64,000 bases of DNA, from the NCBI GenBank assembly GCA_964020085.1, contig OZ026603.1, forward strand, positions 25,225,181 through 25,289,180, read 5' to 3'. The notes beneath the pieces were generated by a model. That model ran no database searches and was not told where the DNA came from. It saw only the letters and a program-made list of their open reading frames with translations. The DNA is from Micromussa lordhowensis. Its lineage: Eukaryota > Cnidaria > Anthozoa > Scleractinia > Lobophylliidae. Below, piece by piece: positions 19,916 to 30,057 of the stretch. The position numbers were made by a program, and so were the translations under genes. How positions within the stretch are numbered: the stretch's first letter is position 1; every line of letters begins with the position of its first letter.

Positions 19916-20395
19916 CTATTTAGTTTCATCATACATCTTTAAATATTTATCAATAATCGGGCTATTATCAATCACAAAATTGTCAACGCTTGTCATTTGA
20001 TTAATTAAACTCTCTCGGTTAAGATCACCAGAGCGCATCGCCTCTCGAATCATTATTAACAAATGTTGGTAACTTTGGTAGGCATAGATGCAATTTTGAA
20101 TTTTTAAGTCTAAACCTTTGTGTTCCATGTATCCTTTAATTAATAATGACACGGTACTAATCGCTATTAGACTAATACCTCCTGTAGCAATAGCGCTAGC
20201 AATTCCACCTGAAGCGGTGAGGACAGAGAGTGAATTACCAATGAATTTGAGCAATTTGTATCTTTTGTAAGCCCTTTTATAAGCCCAACATTTCCTATGA
20301 TAGCCTAGATAATAAGATTTTAGTTCGTCTACTTCATCAGCTGATAATTTGTCTGAAATATGATTCCAATCGAAAATATTCTTTTTAGCTACCAT
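19916..20395 (-). CDS. Two-TM helical protein, SLATT-like by appearance
   Basis: 159 residues, intact here and in copy 2 (48773-49252) with only a few substitutions, which implies selection. Visible layout: a hydrophilic N-terminal helix, a basic stretch (KRAYKRYK), two adjacent hydrophobic helices at about residues 51-90 with a glycine/alanine-rich centre (TASGGIASAIATGGIS), then helices ending IDNSPIIDKYLKMY. This helix, two TMs, helix order and the late xxSPxI motif recall SLATT-type two-TM effector domains, but that link is inference. A membrane-active entry or egress protein is the alternative. It is the outermost gene of the left arm; an AATATAATG start context is visible. Confidence 0.8.
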   Translation of the reverse strand: MVAKKNIFDWNHISDKLSADEVDELKSYYLGYHRKCWAYKRAYKRYKLLKFIGNSLSVLTASGGIASAIATGGISLIAISTVSLLIKGYMEHKGLDLKIQNCIYAYQSYQHLLIMIREAMRSGDLNRESLINQMTSVDNFVIDNSPIIDKYLKMYDETK

Positions 20396-20496
20396 TATAT
20401 TATTTTATTATATTTTTATCCAACCATATACATATCATCCACCCATGCGCATCAGGCAAACCTGAGTTGTGTAGTTAACGTAAGATTCGTGAGTTG

Positions 20497-20675
20497 TATT
20501 GTCTAGATGAAACGCGTTTCCGGGAATCCCCTGTATACATATGTCATCAATTATTTTAATCAACCGTAGCTTTTATTGTCTGGATGAAACGCGTTTCCGG
20601 GAATCCCCTGTAGACATATGTCATCAATTATTTTAATCAACCGTAGATTTTATTGTCTGGATGAAACGCGTTTCC
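20497..20675. repeat. 77-bp tandem repeat, about 2.3 units
   Basis: Units starting TATTGTCTRGATGAAACGCG begin at 20497, 20574 and 20651, with GTTTCCGGGAATCCCCTG in the first two. It lies in the intergenic gap between the two-TM gene and the short fibre gene. Copy 2 lacks it at the matching place. Confidence 0.85.
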
Positions 20676-20710
20676 TAAACTCATTTGCATATTATCTAGA
20701 CAGCTTGCAA

Positions 20711-21457
20711 TTACATATCAATTTCGATCAATAAGTTTACCATCGCGTGTGTTACGGATGAATTCGATGTTTTGCTTCGAAAATTGATTCTGTCGCCAGC
20801 TTTTATTGTAATCGGATTACTGAAAATAGTGTGATTTGACCATTCATTGGTAGGTTTGGCAATTTTTACATCTTTATCAACACCATTCTGAACTAACCCG
20901 ACTATCACTTCAGATGCTTGCTGATTGCCAGCGCAAGCACAAATGCTGCCATGAACTATTTTACCGTCTACAGGACTAGGCCAACCATATTGCTTATTTT
21001 TTTCACTTCCATTACCGAAACTGTATTGGAGACTATTTTTAATCAGAGGTCCATTTTCTTCTGCATAGACGGTGATGTATTGCTTTGTTTTATTATCTAC
21101 TTGCGTCTTAGTTGCTAAATCATTGTAATCGACTTTGTCTTTTAATGCATCATTGAATTCGATTGCTAAGGTTCCTAAATCAGTAATTAAAGCGTAATCC
21201 TTTAAAGCCGATGAGTTAGCCTTTTTAGCTAGTTCATTATTAACGTATGTAGTTCCCGCTTTTGTCTTTAATAAATCAGCGACGAATTTTTTAGTGGTTG
21301 CGTCATGGTCATCCATTGGAGCAGAAAGGTTAGTTAATCTCTTGTTTTGTAAATGAAAATGGTTGTCTGGAGTTGATTTGAAGCCTATTCCTATTTTAAC
21401 CTTTTCTCCTTTTCCTGTTCTTGATGGTTTTTCAAGTAGCCCATTACTATGTCCCAT
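20711..21457 (-). CDS. Short fibre-like protein
   Basis: 248 residues. The N-terminus MGHSNGLLEKPSRTGKGEK resembles that of the long fibre gene next to it. A phage-tail-fibre-type block follows (KRLTNLSAPMDDHDATTKKF), then a coiled region, then a C-terminal beta-rich head with GSICACAG, VGLVQNG and IKAGDRINF, which looks like a C1q/TNF-like or phage receptor-binding jelly roll. Probable role: a trimeric spike for host attachment, anchored to the capsid by the shared N-terminus. It is 21 bp downstream of the long fibre gene, in the same direction. The copy 2 counterpart is broken near its start. Confidence 0.7.
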   Translation of the reverse strand: MGHSNGLLEKPSRTGKGEKVKIGIGFKSTPDNHFHLQNKRLTNLSAPMDDHDATTKKFVADLLKTKAGTTYVNNELAKKANSSALKDYALITDLGTLAIEFNDALKDKVDYNDLATKTQVDNKTKQYITVYAEENGPLIKNSLQYSFGNGSEKNKQYGWPSPVDGKIVHGSICACAGNQQASEVIVGLVQNGVDKDVKIAKPTNEWSNHTIFSNPITIKAGDRINFRSKTSNSSVTHAMVNLLIEIDM

Positions 21458-21478
21458 ATATATTTATTCATATTTTTT

Positions 21479-24400
21479 TTATATAATAGTTCCTTCGCTC
21501 TTTTCAAATTCTTTTACTCTCTGATAAGCTTCACTGCTATTATCATAAACTTTTTTAGTTATTAATCCTCTCTTTTTAGTGAAAGGATTATCTTCTACAT
21601 TTACTCTTCTTATAGTAGTATTTACACTAAAATTATTAATAATAATTGGTTCACTAATTCCACTAAAAATCATGTTCATATGAGTGTCTTTTACCCAAAT
21701 CCAAAACCAAACTTGCTTCCCTAAAGAATTATTTGGAATATTAAATGATCTTAAAGATGGTTCATCTATTGTAGGATTTTCTGAAATTACGACTTTGCTC
21801 TTATCAAAAAAAATAAATCTACCTCTTATAAAATTAATTCTAAAAAATACAGTCATTACATTATTTGTAGTTGCACTATGCTGGAAGACATAATAAAAAG
21901 TGAAATCACCTCCATTATCTCTAGAAGGCACAAACGCATATGTATTTGGTGTTCTACCTTCAACATTATCAAAAAAATACAAATCTTTTATTAAAGAAAT
22001 CTTTGAATTATTACTTAATATATATTTTACTATTAATTCTATAAAATTTTTATTTTCATTAATAGTAGGATTTTCTTTTGCAATTTCACTTTTTACTTTT
22101 GCAATTTCTCTATTAACATAATTTACAACATTAGTTTCTGCTTCATTTAGTTGTTTCACATTAACAGCATCACCGTTTTCATTTCCATCAATTAATCCTT
22201 TTATTTGTCGATTACCCATATTAATAGGTGCTTCATAATAGACGATTTTATCTCTGATGTAATAGAATCTATCCCAAATTCGTGAGTCAACGTCATTCTG
22301 ATGACCACTTACACCATAAACAACTACAAAGATGTTTGTTTCTGCATCATAAGTTTCACCACTCCTGTACTTTAAAGTTAAATCAATATCTAAATCAATA
22401 ATCCCAATGTTTCCATATTTATGAAAATTGATAATTGTTCTACTGTGATCGGAAAAAGTATTTGTATTATTACGTGAAACATTTAATGTTTCACTAACTG
22501 CGTTAACAACCACTTGGTCTCGATCCACTTTATTATCAAAATACATTTCAAAAGCTAATGTATACTCACCTAAATCTAACGATTTTAAATCAATAGTTAA
22601 TCGAGTACTATAATAACCGATAGGAGAGTCATACTTAATTCTAAATTGATAAGTCTCTTTTTTAATTTGATAAAAATCTCTATCATTTTTTCCAACTTTA
22701 GTAATATCATCATCATCTTCTCGAAATAGGTCATCATCCATAACAAAAGAGAATTCATTCTCTTCTCGGTTTGCTTTAATATTAAGTTTTTTCAGATTCA
22801 CTGATTTTATCTTCAATCAAAGTATTAATTACAGCGTTATTATCAGTAATTGACCTATTAACATAGTTAACATTGGAAGTGTGAAAGCTATCTGATGGCT
22901 TTGGATCTTTCAAGTTAATAATGCTATGAGTAGCCATATCAATGTCATTTTCCATTGGATCAGGATTTTTTCTATTAAGCGCTGCTGCAGAAACATCATT
23001 TATTTCTCTTTTTAAATCACCTCTTTGCTGGTGGAAATACCCAAAGTTGATAACATGATTGGACTGTGCATTTTGAGCAGCTTGACTTGAGTCATCTTCA
23101 ACAAAAGGTTTGATATTTATAATTGCTTTACCCCCCATATCGAGATCTCCTTGCATACCTCTATCTCCTAAAAGTGGAAGATAAGTAGATTTTGCACCAC
23201 CAACTGTTAGGGCTGCATCGTCTGCTGAAGAACTCCTAATTCCAGTGATGGGATTATCACCCATTTGGAGAGTACCAGTCATAGCACGTGTACCATCCAA
23301 TTTTAATACATCTACGTTTAGGTAGCTTACTTATTTCTGCTTGGACAAATGCCTTGGAGACTAAATCATTTGTTTCAAAAGTATTTACACCATATGGTTC
23401 AGTATTTTTTATCCGTTTACCTTTTAAGTCATAGTCATCACCTTTTAATTTTAAAAAGTTTTCATTGACATAAAGTTTATTAACAGCCATTTTAGCATCT
23501 TTTAAAGCATTAGGGTAATCAGTGATTGGAACATCATCTTGAGTCTCTAAATGGGTTATTTTTTTACTACCAATATTGAGATCTCCCGTCACAGGTACAG
23601 ATCCGTCTACTTTAAGATAAAGACTTAAATCAGGATTTGGTATCATGCTTTCAAAATAACTCTTTGTCACAGGTTGCTGCGGGCCAGTTGGATTTGGTAA
23701 GCTAAAAATCCTATTTCCATTCATAAACAGATTACCTGTCATCGTTTGGCTTCCATTTCTAAGTAGTACTTCTGTCCTATCTGCTTTTCTATTAATAGCA
23801 GTATCTTGTTTAGAATTTTCACTATCAACATATTCTTTATTGACAGCGTCTTTTTTATCAGTAGGATTACCAATATTGATTATCTTTACATTATTCATAT
23901 TGATCGGTTCAAAATTTAATATTGTTCCTGAAAAATCAGTTGTCTTAACATTAAATAATCTATGATCAAAACTAGACCTTTGTATTCCTTTGACACATCT
24001 ACTAAAAAATAGAAATTTAAAATTAGAGTTACTAGAACCATAATATCGAAATCGTATACTAATGTTCACATCTCTTTTAGAACTATTAAATATTAAGTAA
24101 GCTTTTGCGTAATTGCTAAACCAATCGTGACTAAAATCAATTATGTTTGCATTACTAGTGACATTTGTAAATAATAGTCTATCTGAATCACCATCTGTAA
24201 CTATATTTGTTCCATCATATCCAAATATTTCAAAAAGAATAGAATAATTAGGATCTATTTCTAAGTTGTTTTCTAGATTAACAGTAGAATAAGCATAACC
24301 AGATTGCACCCCTTCTCGAGGCGCTTCTAATAGTTCAAAATGATCAGTATGCCCAGGAATAGAAACGTTTGATTTAGTTAATTCAGCTTTGTCTCCAAAA

Positions 24401-24891
24401 TCTTTATAAAAAGTAAAACTAGGTCGCAAATGATAATTTGTGGGTGTATGATCGGTCATCTTTTTTAATTGTTTTAGAGAGACAGCATCATTATCATTAG
24501 TAGCATCTTCTAAATCACTAATCTTATGATTATTCATATTTAAATCTCCAGTCATTGCTATTGATCGGTCTCGTTTCAGATAAGGTGTTAAATCTAGAGT
24601 TGATATATTATCATCAACATACACTTTTGTTGCTGCATCATTTTTATGGATAGGATCTGCTACTTCAGTTAATCTCTTACTATCAATGTCAAAATTACCA
24701 TCATCTGTTAGATTAAATCCAATTCCTGGTAATCCACGATTACCTTTTTCACCTTTACCTGTTGATGATGATAGTTTATTGACACTTCTAGCAGTTAAAA
24801 AAAACTGAATAAACAGTGTAACTAAATTTCTTCTTAGGTACAGTGTAACTGTTGCTGATAATGTTTCAAGTTGTCCATTGCTATAACCCAT
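21479..24891 (-). pseudogene. Long fibre-like protein, frameshifted
   Basis: One gene of about 1,130 codons in three frames (24891-23257, 23300-22782, 22816-21479). The N-terminus MGYSNGQLETLSAT precedes a collagen-like GKGEKGNRGLPGIGF. Repeats of the form GDLNMNNHKISDL... NDAVSLKQL, GNLFMNGNRIFSL and GDLDMGGKAIINI follow; this is the phage long-tail-fibre repeat (MTGDLNMGG-x-I ... DAV-x-K-x-YV). Two beta-rich domains with FxxxYYGS motifs separate repeat groups. Frame breaks near 23310 (a 4-bp difference from copy 2) and near 22800. An 87-bp in-frame insertion sits after residue 14 relative to copy 2. Confidence 0.75.
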
Positions 24892-24910
24892 ATAATATAA
24901 TATAATATAA

Positions 24911-25186
24911 TTAAATCAAATACTGTAATAAAACATTTATTTCCTCTAGTGAAGATAAACTTTTATCTCTCAAGTAAGAAGCATCTACTAATTTGAGTTT
25001 TTTAATTAACAATGATATTATTTTAGGAATATATTTGTTATATTCTGTTTCTATTACTTTTAAATGAACTAATTTTTTAGAAATCTTTTCTAATGAAAAG
25101 TTTATATCATTAAACTCATTATGTATTTCTTCTAATATTCTTGATGAAATTTCTTCTGCTTGCTCTTTAGAAATTTTTTTCTCCAT
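24911..25186 (-). CDS. Small coiled-coil protein
   Basis: 91 residues, Lys/Glu-rich at the start and amphipathic throughout (NDINFSLEKISKKLVHLKVI). Homologous to copy 2 53629-53922, where only the heptad-like middle is well kept. It follows the ATPase stop by no more than a few bases, so the two may be co-expressed, though a TATATAGATG motif precedes its own start. Function unknown. Confidence 0.65.
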   Translation of the reverse strand: MEKKISKEQAEEISSRILEEIHNEFNDINFSLEKISKKLVHLKVIETEYNKYIPKIISLLIKKLKLVDASYLRDKSLSSLEEINVLLQYLI

Positions 25187-25821
25187 CTATATATTTTCAT
25201 TAAAATTTTTTCTAATTGTCTTGTTTGTCTTGTCAATGTAAGCAAAACTATAAGGTTCGCTAGTAGCACTATCGAATTTCTTCTTAGGTACATTGACTTC
25301 ACGGCACATTCTTGCTGTCTCTGCATTACTTGGACTATCAAAAATACAAAAATGTGAGCAATTGAGCCTTATGTCTTTAGGTGTAAGATAATAAGATTGA
25401 CTTAAATAGATTACACTGCAATTTTTATGACGACCACCAATAAAATATTCAATTAGAGGTTTTTGGTTTCGTTCACAAACAAAGTCATCAAAGATGACTA
25501 TTTTTTGTTATCGTCATCTAAGCTTTGGAGAGGAACGACATCACCATTACTCTCTTCTATGACATCATAACCAACCTCTTCTGAAATGGGTTCAAATGTT
25601 TCTAATAATCGTCTGTACTTCGGTTGCTCGAGATTTTTAGAAAACAAGTAAATCTTATCATAGTAGAGTAGATTATAAAGCATATGCATGAGAACGTTAG
25701 TTTTACCACAACCGCTTGGTCCACAAATTAACATTCGAAAAGTGTCTGAAGGCATATAAGAGAGCAGTCTTTTGAAATTGCTGTCATTATTAGAAGCTGA
25801 ATCATAATTAGGAATTTTCAT
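25187..25821 (-). pseudogene. Genome-packaging ATPase (FtsK/HerA, A32-like), frameshifted
   Basis: The N-terminal half carries the Walker A motif ICGPSGCGKTNVLMHML. The frame breaks at about 25498 by loss of one base in TTTTTTGGTT (copy 2 has it), just before the Walker B region (IFDDFVCERNQKP), which continues in another frame. The family pumps viral DNA into capsids. The intact version is copy 2 53923-54558. Confidence 0.88.
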
Positions 25822-25920
25822 CTATATAACTGAACATGAATTTTTTATTTATTTTTAATTCAAAAATCATTATAAAATGTGTTATAATTTGTGTCATAAT
25901 AAAAAAATCTCTATAATTAT
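25822..25920. promoter_or_regulatory. Divergent promoter between left and right arms, copy 1
   Basis: About 100 bp of A/T-rich DNA separates the leftward ATPase from the rightward PPxY gene. TATATAGATG abuts the ATPase start on the minus strand, and a TATA-rich string abuts the plus-strand gene. This is the only divergent gene pair that splits the element into two arms. Confidence 0.5.
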
Positions 25921-26973
25921 ATTAGTCTGTCAAAGTGGAAAGAATTAGCTTAGAAGCGGACTGAGACTGGAAAAATGAAAAATCAGCTATATGATGAGAT
26001 CACTGAAGAAAAGATAAAGAGTAAGACCTCTGACGCACGGATAACAAAATCTTTTAGACTTGATGAAATCATAGAGGGTTTAAGGGCACAAAAGCCTAAG
26101 AATAGGCCGCAAATAAGAATACGTGCTGCTCCTGCGACGCCAAAATTGATTATGCACCAGAGGTAGATCCATATGAAGATATGGATGTAGAAGGATTATT
26201 AGATCTCCAAGATTATGTAGCGCCGCAGACAGAAAAACAAATAGCTAAGATGCCTCAAGGCCCTCCACCAAAATATGAAATGGACCCTAGTTTTTGGGAA
26301 CTCTATCCAGGGGATGAACCACCAGAATATTCTTTTGTAGAAGAGCAAGCTGAAGATGAAAAAGAACTTTTAGCAATTGAACCACCAACTGATGATGATG
26401 ATGATGATGATTTAGATAGAGGAGATATTAATAAGATTTTAGATCAAACAGGCCTTCCTAACTATGATGATGTTGAAATGAGATTATCCCAACCAGAAAT
26501 GACACCACTTAAACGAAGTAAATATCTCGAGAGTAACATAAAAAAAAGCAAATTCTGAAATAAGCAGTATTACAAGTGCATTTAAAACAAATACAAGTAA
26601 AAGACTAAATCAAGCTATAAAAAATAATGCTCCTAGAGATGTAATAGAAAAGCTACAGAAAGAAAAGGATATGGCTCATAAATTTGCAGATAGAAGACTA
26701 AAACCTATTCAAGAATATAGAGACTATCTAAAAGTACAGAAAAAGAAAAGTAAAAAGGGTTCAGGTGTTAAAAGAGGAAGAGGAGTCTATTTCTATAATA
26801 ATGCTAAAGAATTACTAGAGAAATTAACACTAATTATTGGTGAAATGGAAGCAGGTAATACAAGCGTTAAGATGAGAAATATGGGTCAAACTATCTTAGA
26901 CACTCTATTACGCGCAAAACACATCAATAAGTCACAATATCAAAAATTACTTAAAAAATATTTTAGGGTATAA
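25921..26973 (+). pseudogene. PPxY-motif protein, decayed
   Basis: Counterpart of copy 2 54689-55729. The copy 2 start codon position reads ATT here, so the first usable Met is at 25975. Frames change near 26140 and again at an extra A near 26546. Visible: GPPPKYEMDP and EPPEYSF (two PPxY motifs), an acidic DDDDDD run, and a conserved basic C-terminal helix region (KGSGVKRGRGVYFY ... GNTSVKMRNMGQTILDTLL). The role is probably a virion core or minor protein with late-domain motifs; inference. Confidence 0.7.
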
Positions 26974-26977
26974 TATA

Positions 26978-27799
26978 ATGGAAAGACAAATCACATTAAG
27001 TAGTTTTTCAGTTAAAAATGAACATGGTAATCGTCCAGGTGATTTTACTACAAGGTTTACTAGATCTTTAGACCTTGAACAAGCTGATGGGATTTGGTAT
27101 ATTGGTTTAAATAGAATTATTTCAATGTCTTTTACCTGGACAAATATAAATCCTGGTTACAAGAATCAAAAGATAGCTTACAGTAAAGATGGTGGGAAAA
27201 CATTTACAGATATTGATTTTCCAAAAGGAGTTTGGGATTACACTGATATTGACAATTTCATTAAGAAAGAGACTAAAATACTTAATAGTGATGGCAATGA
27301 AGAATTTCCAATTACTTTAACTTTTGATGACCCAACTTTTAGAGTCTTAGTGACTTTAGATACAAACTATCAGCTTGACCTGCGTAAATCTAATTTTGGC
27401 AAACTAATAGGATTCGGTAAAGTAATCTTAAGTGCTGAGAGGAATGTTAGTCCTAATATACCTAATTTATCAGAAGATACAGATGTCCTAAATATTCATT
27501 GTGATTTAGTTAGTGATTCATTAGTAGATGGGGGAGATTCAGATATTATTTATAGTTTTGGTACAGGTACATTAAGACCTTCTTACAATTTTACCCTTAA
27601 AGAGCATCATCCTATGTTTAATCCTGTCAATAAAACAAGAGTTTCAAGTATTCGAATCTATGTAACTGATGGTTTAAGAAGACCAGTCTATTTAAATCAT
27701 GCTGACACTGCATTTTCATTAATCTTAAAAAAGTTCCATTTTAGAGGGTGCCTCTCTAAAACTACGGGTGAAACACATTGTTTTAGTAATTTAAATTAG
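26978..27799 (+). CDS. Minor capsid (penton-like) protein
   Basis: 273 residues, starting MERQITLSSFS and rich in beta-strand patterns (FTWTNINPG, YSKDGGKTFTDIDFP, RVLVTLDTNY, SSIRIYVTDGLRRPVY). It has the length of a single jelly roll and is placed just before the major capsid gene, as for Polinton minor capsid proteins. The start is four bases after the upstream stop, with TATAATATAATG. At the end, one A fewer in the A-tract than copy 2 shifts the frame, replacing the last few residues with an extra tail. Confidence 0.78.
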   Translation: MERQITLSSFSVKNEHGNRPGDFTTRFTRSLDLEQADGIWYIGLNRIISMSFTWTNINPGYKNQKIAYSKDGGKTFTDIDFPKGVWDYTDIDNFIKKETKILNSDGNEEFPITLTFDDPTFRVLVTLDTNYQLDLRKSNFGKLIGFGKVILSAERNVSPNIPNLSEDTDVLNIHCDLVSDSLVDGGDSDIIYSFGTGTLRPSYNFTLKEHHPMFNPVNKTRVSSIRIYVTDGLRRPVYLNHADTAFSLILKKFHFRGCLSKTTGETHCFSNLN

Positions 27800-27815
27800 G
27801 AACTAATTTATATAT

Positions 27816-28181
27816 ATGAAGTCAAGAGAGTTCAAAACGATTTATCACCCAAGAACGGGACGATATGTCTACAAACACCGTGGCAATGGAATTATAATAG
27901 ATAATCTTATGAAACCACTAAAAAAAGTAGCTAGTGCTTTAACTGGGCAGGTATTAAAACCATTTGCTAAAAAAGCAATACAAGCTGGTGTATCTCAAGC
28001 GGGAGAAAAAGTTGGTAAAAAGGCTGCTGATAAAGTTATAGAGAAATCTGGTGAGCTTATTAGAAAAAGGCTTAAAAGTAGAAACAACAAAAAGGCCACA
28101 AAGACCGCTAGTACTACAAGAAAAGCAAGGACTCAGGATGAAGTTAATACACTGATTAATAAACTAATAGCACGCTCTTAA
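27816..28181 (+). CDS. Small basic virion-core-like protein
   Basis: 121 residues, strongly Lys/Arg-rich. It starts MKSREFKTIYHPRTGRYVYK, followed by an alanine/glycine amphipathic helix region (VSQAGEKVGKKAADKVIEK) and a KATKTASTTRKAR tail. It resembles, in composition only, the basic DNA-condensing or membrane-lytic core proteins of adenovirus-type virions. It lies between the two capsid genes. In copy 2 the same gene is split by a retroelement tail. Confidence 0.7.
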   Translation: MKSREFKTIYHPRTGRYVYKHRGNGIIIDNLMKPLKKVASALTGQVLKPFAKKAIQAGVSQAGEKVGKKAADKVIEKSGELIRKRLKSRNNKKATKTASTTRKARTQDEVNTLINKLIARS

Positions 28182-28209
28182 ATAAAAAAAAATCTTGAAA
28201 AAATATATA

Positions 28210-29454
28210 ATGGCATTTAGATCACCAGAGAACGTTCAGAGAAACGAACTAGTGCAATTTCGTCTTCAAGACGCTATAAGAGCTCCTGCCAATACTAAAG
28301 AGCAACAAAAGAATGGTTACAAATTTCATGTTACTGATCGTGGTATTATGCTTGATTGGTACAATGCCTTTTTTGAAGTGCGATTTAAATTAGACCTTAA
28401 AGCAAATGGTGGAGACAATGCAGACGCCAGAACTACAATTATTAATGGGTCGCATTCATTAATTAAGCATATGGTTATTAAGAGTGCAGGAAAAATCGTC
28501 TATGACACTGATGATCTTCACCTTATAACTTTTGCAAAAAATCTTTTAGAATATTCAGATGATTTTGGGCGTAGTACAGCCAAAAATAGCTTATGGTATT
28601 TAGATACAGATGCCACTTGAGATGATACAAACACTGGTTTGGAAAGTAGGCGTTTATTAACAGCTAACAATGCTCATGTTAATACAACTATTCCATTAAA
28701 TAGGTATTCTTTTTTCGAAGAATTAGAAGGACGAATGTTACCTCGAATGGATCTCCAATTTGAAATAGAACTTACACCAGACGTTGAAGTCTTATATGGG
28801 GCAGCGGATACATTAAGATTAGTAATTGATCGTTTTTATCTATGGGCACCTCGTCTTGAACCAAAAGACGCACTAATGACAAAATTCATCTCTGAGTACC
28901 AAAAACCCAGTAAATGGAAATACCTCAAAGAAATGTACCAAACTTCAGATACTACCAGAAACAGTGGTGATTTCAGAATCTCAGCTAGTATTGATAAAGT
29001 ACAACATGTTTTCGTCTTTTTCCAGAGACTTAAGACAAATGATATGACAGCAAATCCTTATATTTTTGATACTTTTAAACTTAATGCTGCTAATGCTAAT
29101 AGTCATCTAACTACTTGTCGTCTTGAATATGGTAATGGTGTCTTCTATCCAGAACTTGAATATGATACAGAAAGTAAAAAAAGAATCTATTATGATTTAA
29201 TGAATTATTCATGGCAACGGAATGATTATAATACAGGTACTCAGCTGAATATCTCTAATTTTTCGAGCTTTTACCCACTAGTCTATTTTGATTTAACTTA
29301 TCAAACAGAACAGGTAAGCCGAGATCCAAAGCAACTTAACATAAAATTTCGCCTCTCACAAGCAGCTGCTGCTGATTTTCGAGTGCATGCAATTGTTCTT
29401 TATGAAGAAGATGTTGTTGTTGATAAAGTGGGAGATCAATTAGTTATCGTATAA
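28210..29454 (+). pseudogene. Major capsid protein (double jelly roll), one nonsense codon
   Basis: About 414 codons. The start was placed at the ATG after AAATATATA (MAFRSPENVQ), matching copy 2. Recognised by the N-terminal jelly-roll signature (LDWYNAFFEVRFKL, SLIKHMVIKSAGKIVYD) and a second domain (LVYFDLTYQTEQVSRDPKQL). The frame is open except for TGA at 28618-28620, where copy 2 has TCA. The product would form the hexameric capsomers. The copy 2 gene is broken at a different place. Confidence 0.85.
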
Positions 29455-29518
29455 TATGAAAAATAGTTTAAAGAAATATATGGAATCCTTGATAATAAAA
29501 ATAAGTAAATTAGATTAT

Positions 29519-29839
29519 ATGGTAAAATCTTATTGTGTTAAACAAAGAGAAAAAACAGAGTGTGTGCCTGGATTTGAAAGGATTGTAGAGACAAGCAATG
29601 GTCGTCTGATGATGAAATGTAAGTGCGCTGAATGTGGTATTACTAAAACAAGTTTTGTAAAAAGTACAAGAAGTGGTGGTAGAAGTAGAAGTGGTGGTAG
29701 AAGTGGTGGTAGTGGTGTTGGTGGTAGTTTAGATCCCCTTGGCACTGTTTTAAAAGGAATAAATGTTGGTAAAGAGATTTCAAAAACTCTCTTTCCACAA
29801 ACCAAAAAAATGTTTAAAGATTATGAAAGTGGAAAATAG
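29519..29839 (+). CDS. Zinc-ribbon (DUF5679-like) protein with Gly/Ser/Arg tail
   Basis: The start was chosen at the ATG that gives MVKSYCVKQREKTECVP, because its two paralogs (31457, 31730) start at the same place and TAT precedes it; an upstream ATG at 29456 would add 21 residues. The zinc-ribbon-like core is C-x-K-Q ... MMKCKCAECG. An RSGGRSRSGGRSGGSG linker follows, then a short C-terminus (FPQTKKMFKDYE). A second frame downstream (29845-29993) stays open to a TAA and could be a lost C-terminal part. Copy 2 has a quite different gene in this slot. Confidence 0.65.
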   Translation: MVKSYCVKQREKTECVPGFERIVETSNGRLMMKCKCAECGITKTSFVKSTRSGGRSRSGGRSGGSGVGGSLDPLGTVLKGINVGKEISKTLFPQTKKMFKDYESGK

Positions 29840-30057
29840 CAAAAGAAGTGGTAAATAAAAGAGATGGTATTCAAACAAAACGATTTTGGAAACCTTCTAA
29901 AAAGACAATTATTGCGGATCGTTTTTTAAGAGGTCAGTGTACTAGAGCTTTTCCTACTAAAGATGGAAGATGGTTAAATGTTGATTGTGATTAATAAAAT
30001 TAGTCACAAAATAAATATTATTTATGGACTTTTTTAAAAATTCATAAATAATATATA

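Noticed and set aside
20500..20680. CRISPR-like array
   Set aside because: Only two and a third directly adjoining 77-bp units without spacers, in a eukaryotic element; simple tandem repeat.
29845..29993. Separate small gene after the zinc-ribbon gene
   Set aside because: Open stretch lacks an ATG and the TATATA start motif; more likely a frameshifted C-terminal part of the upstream gene.
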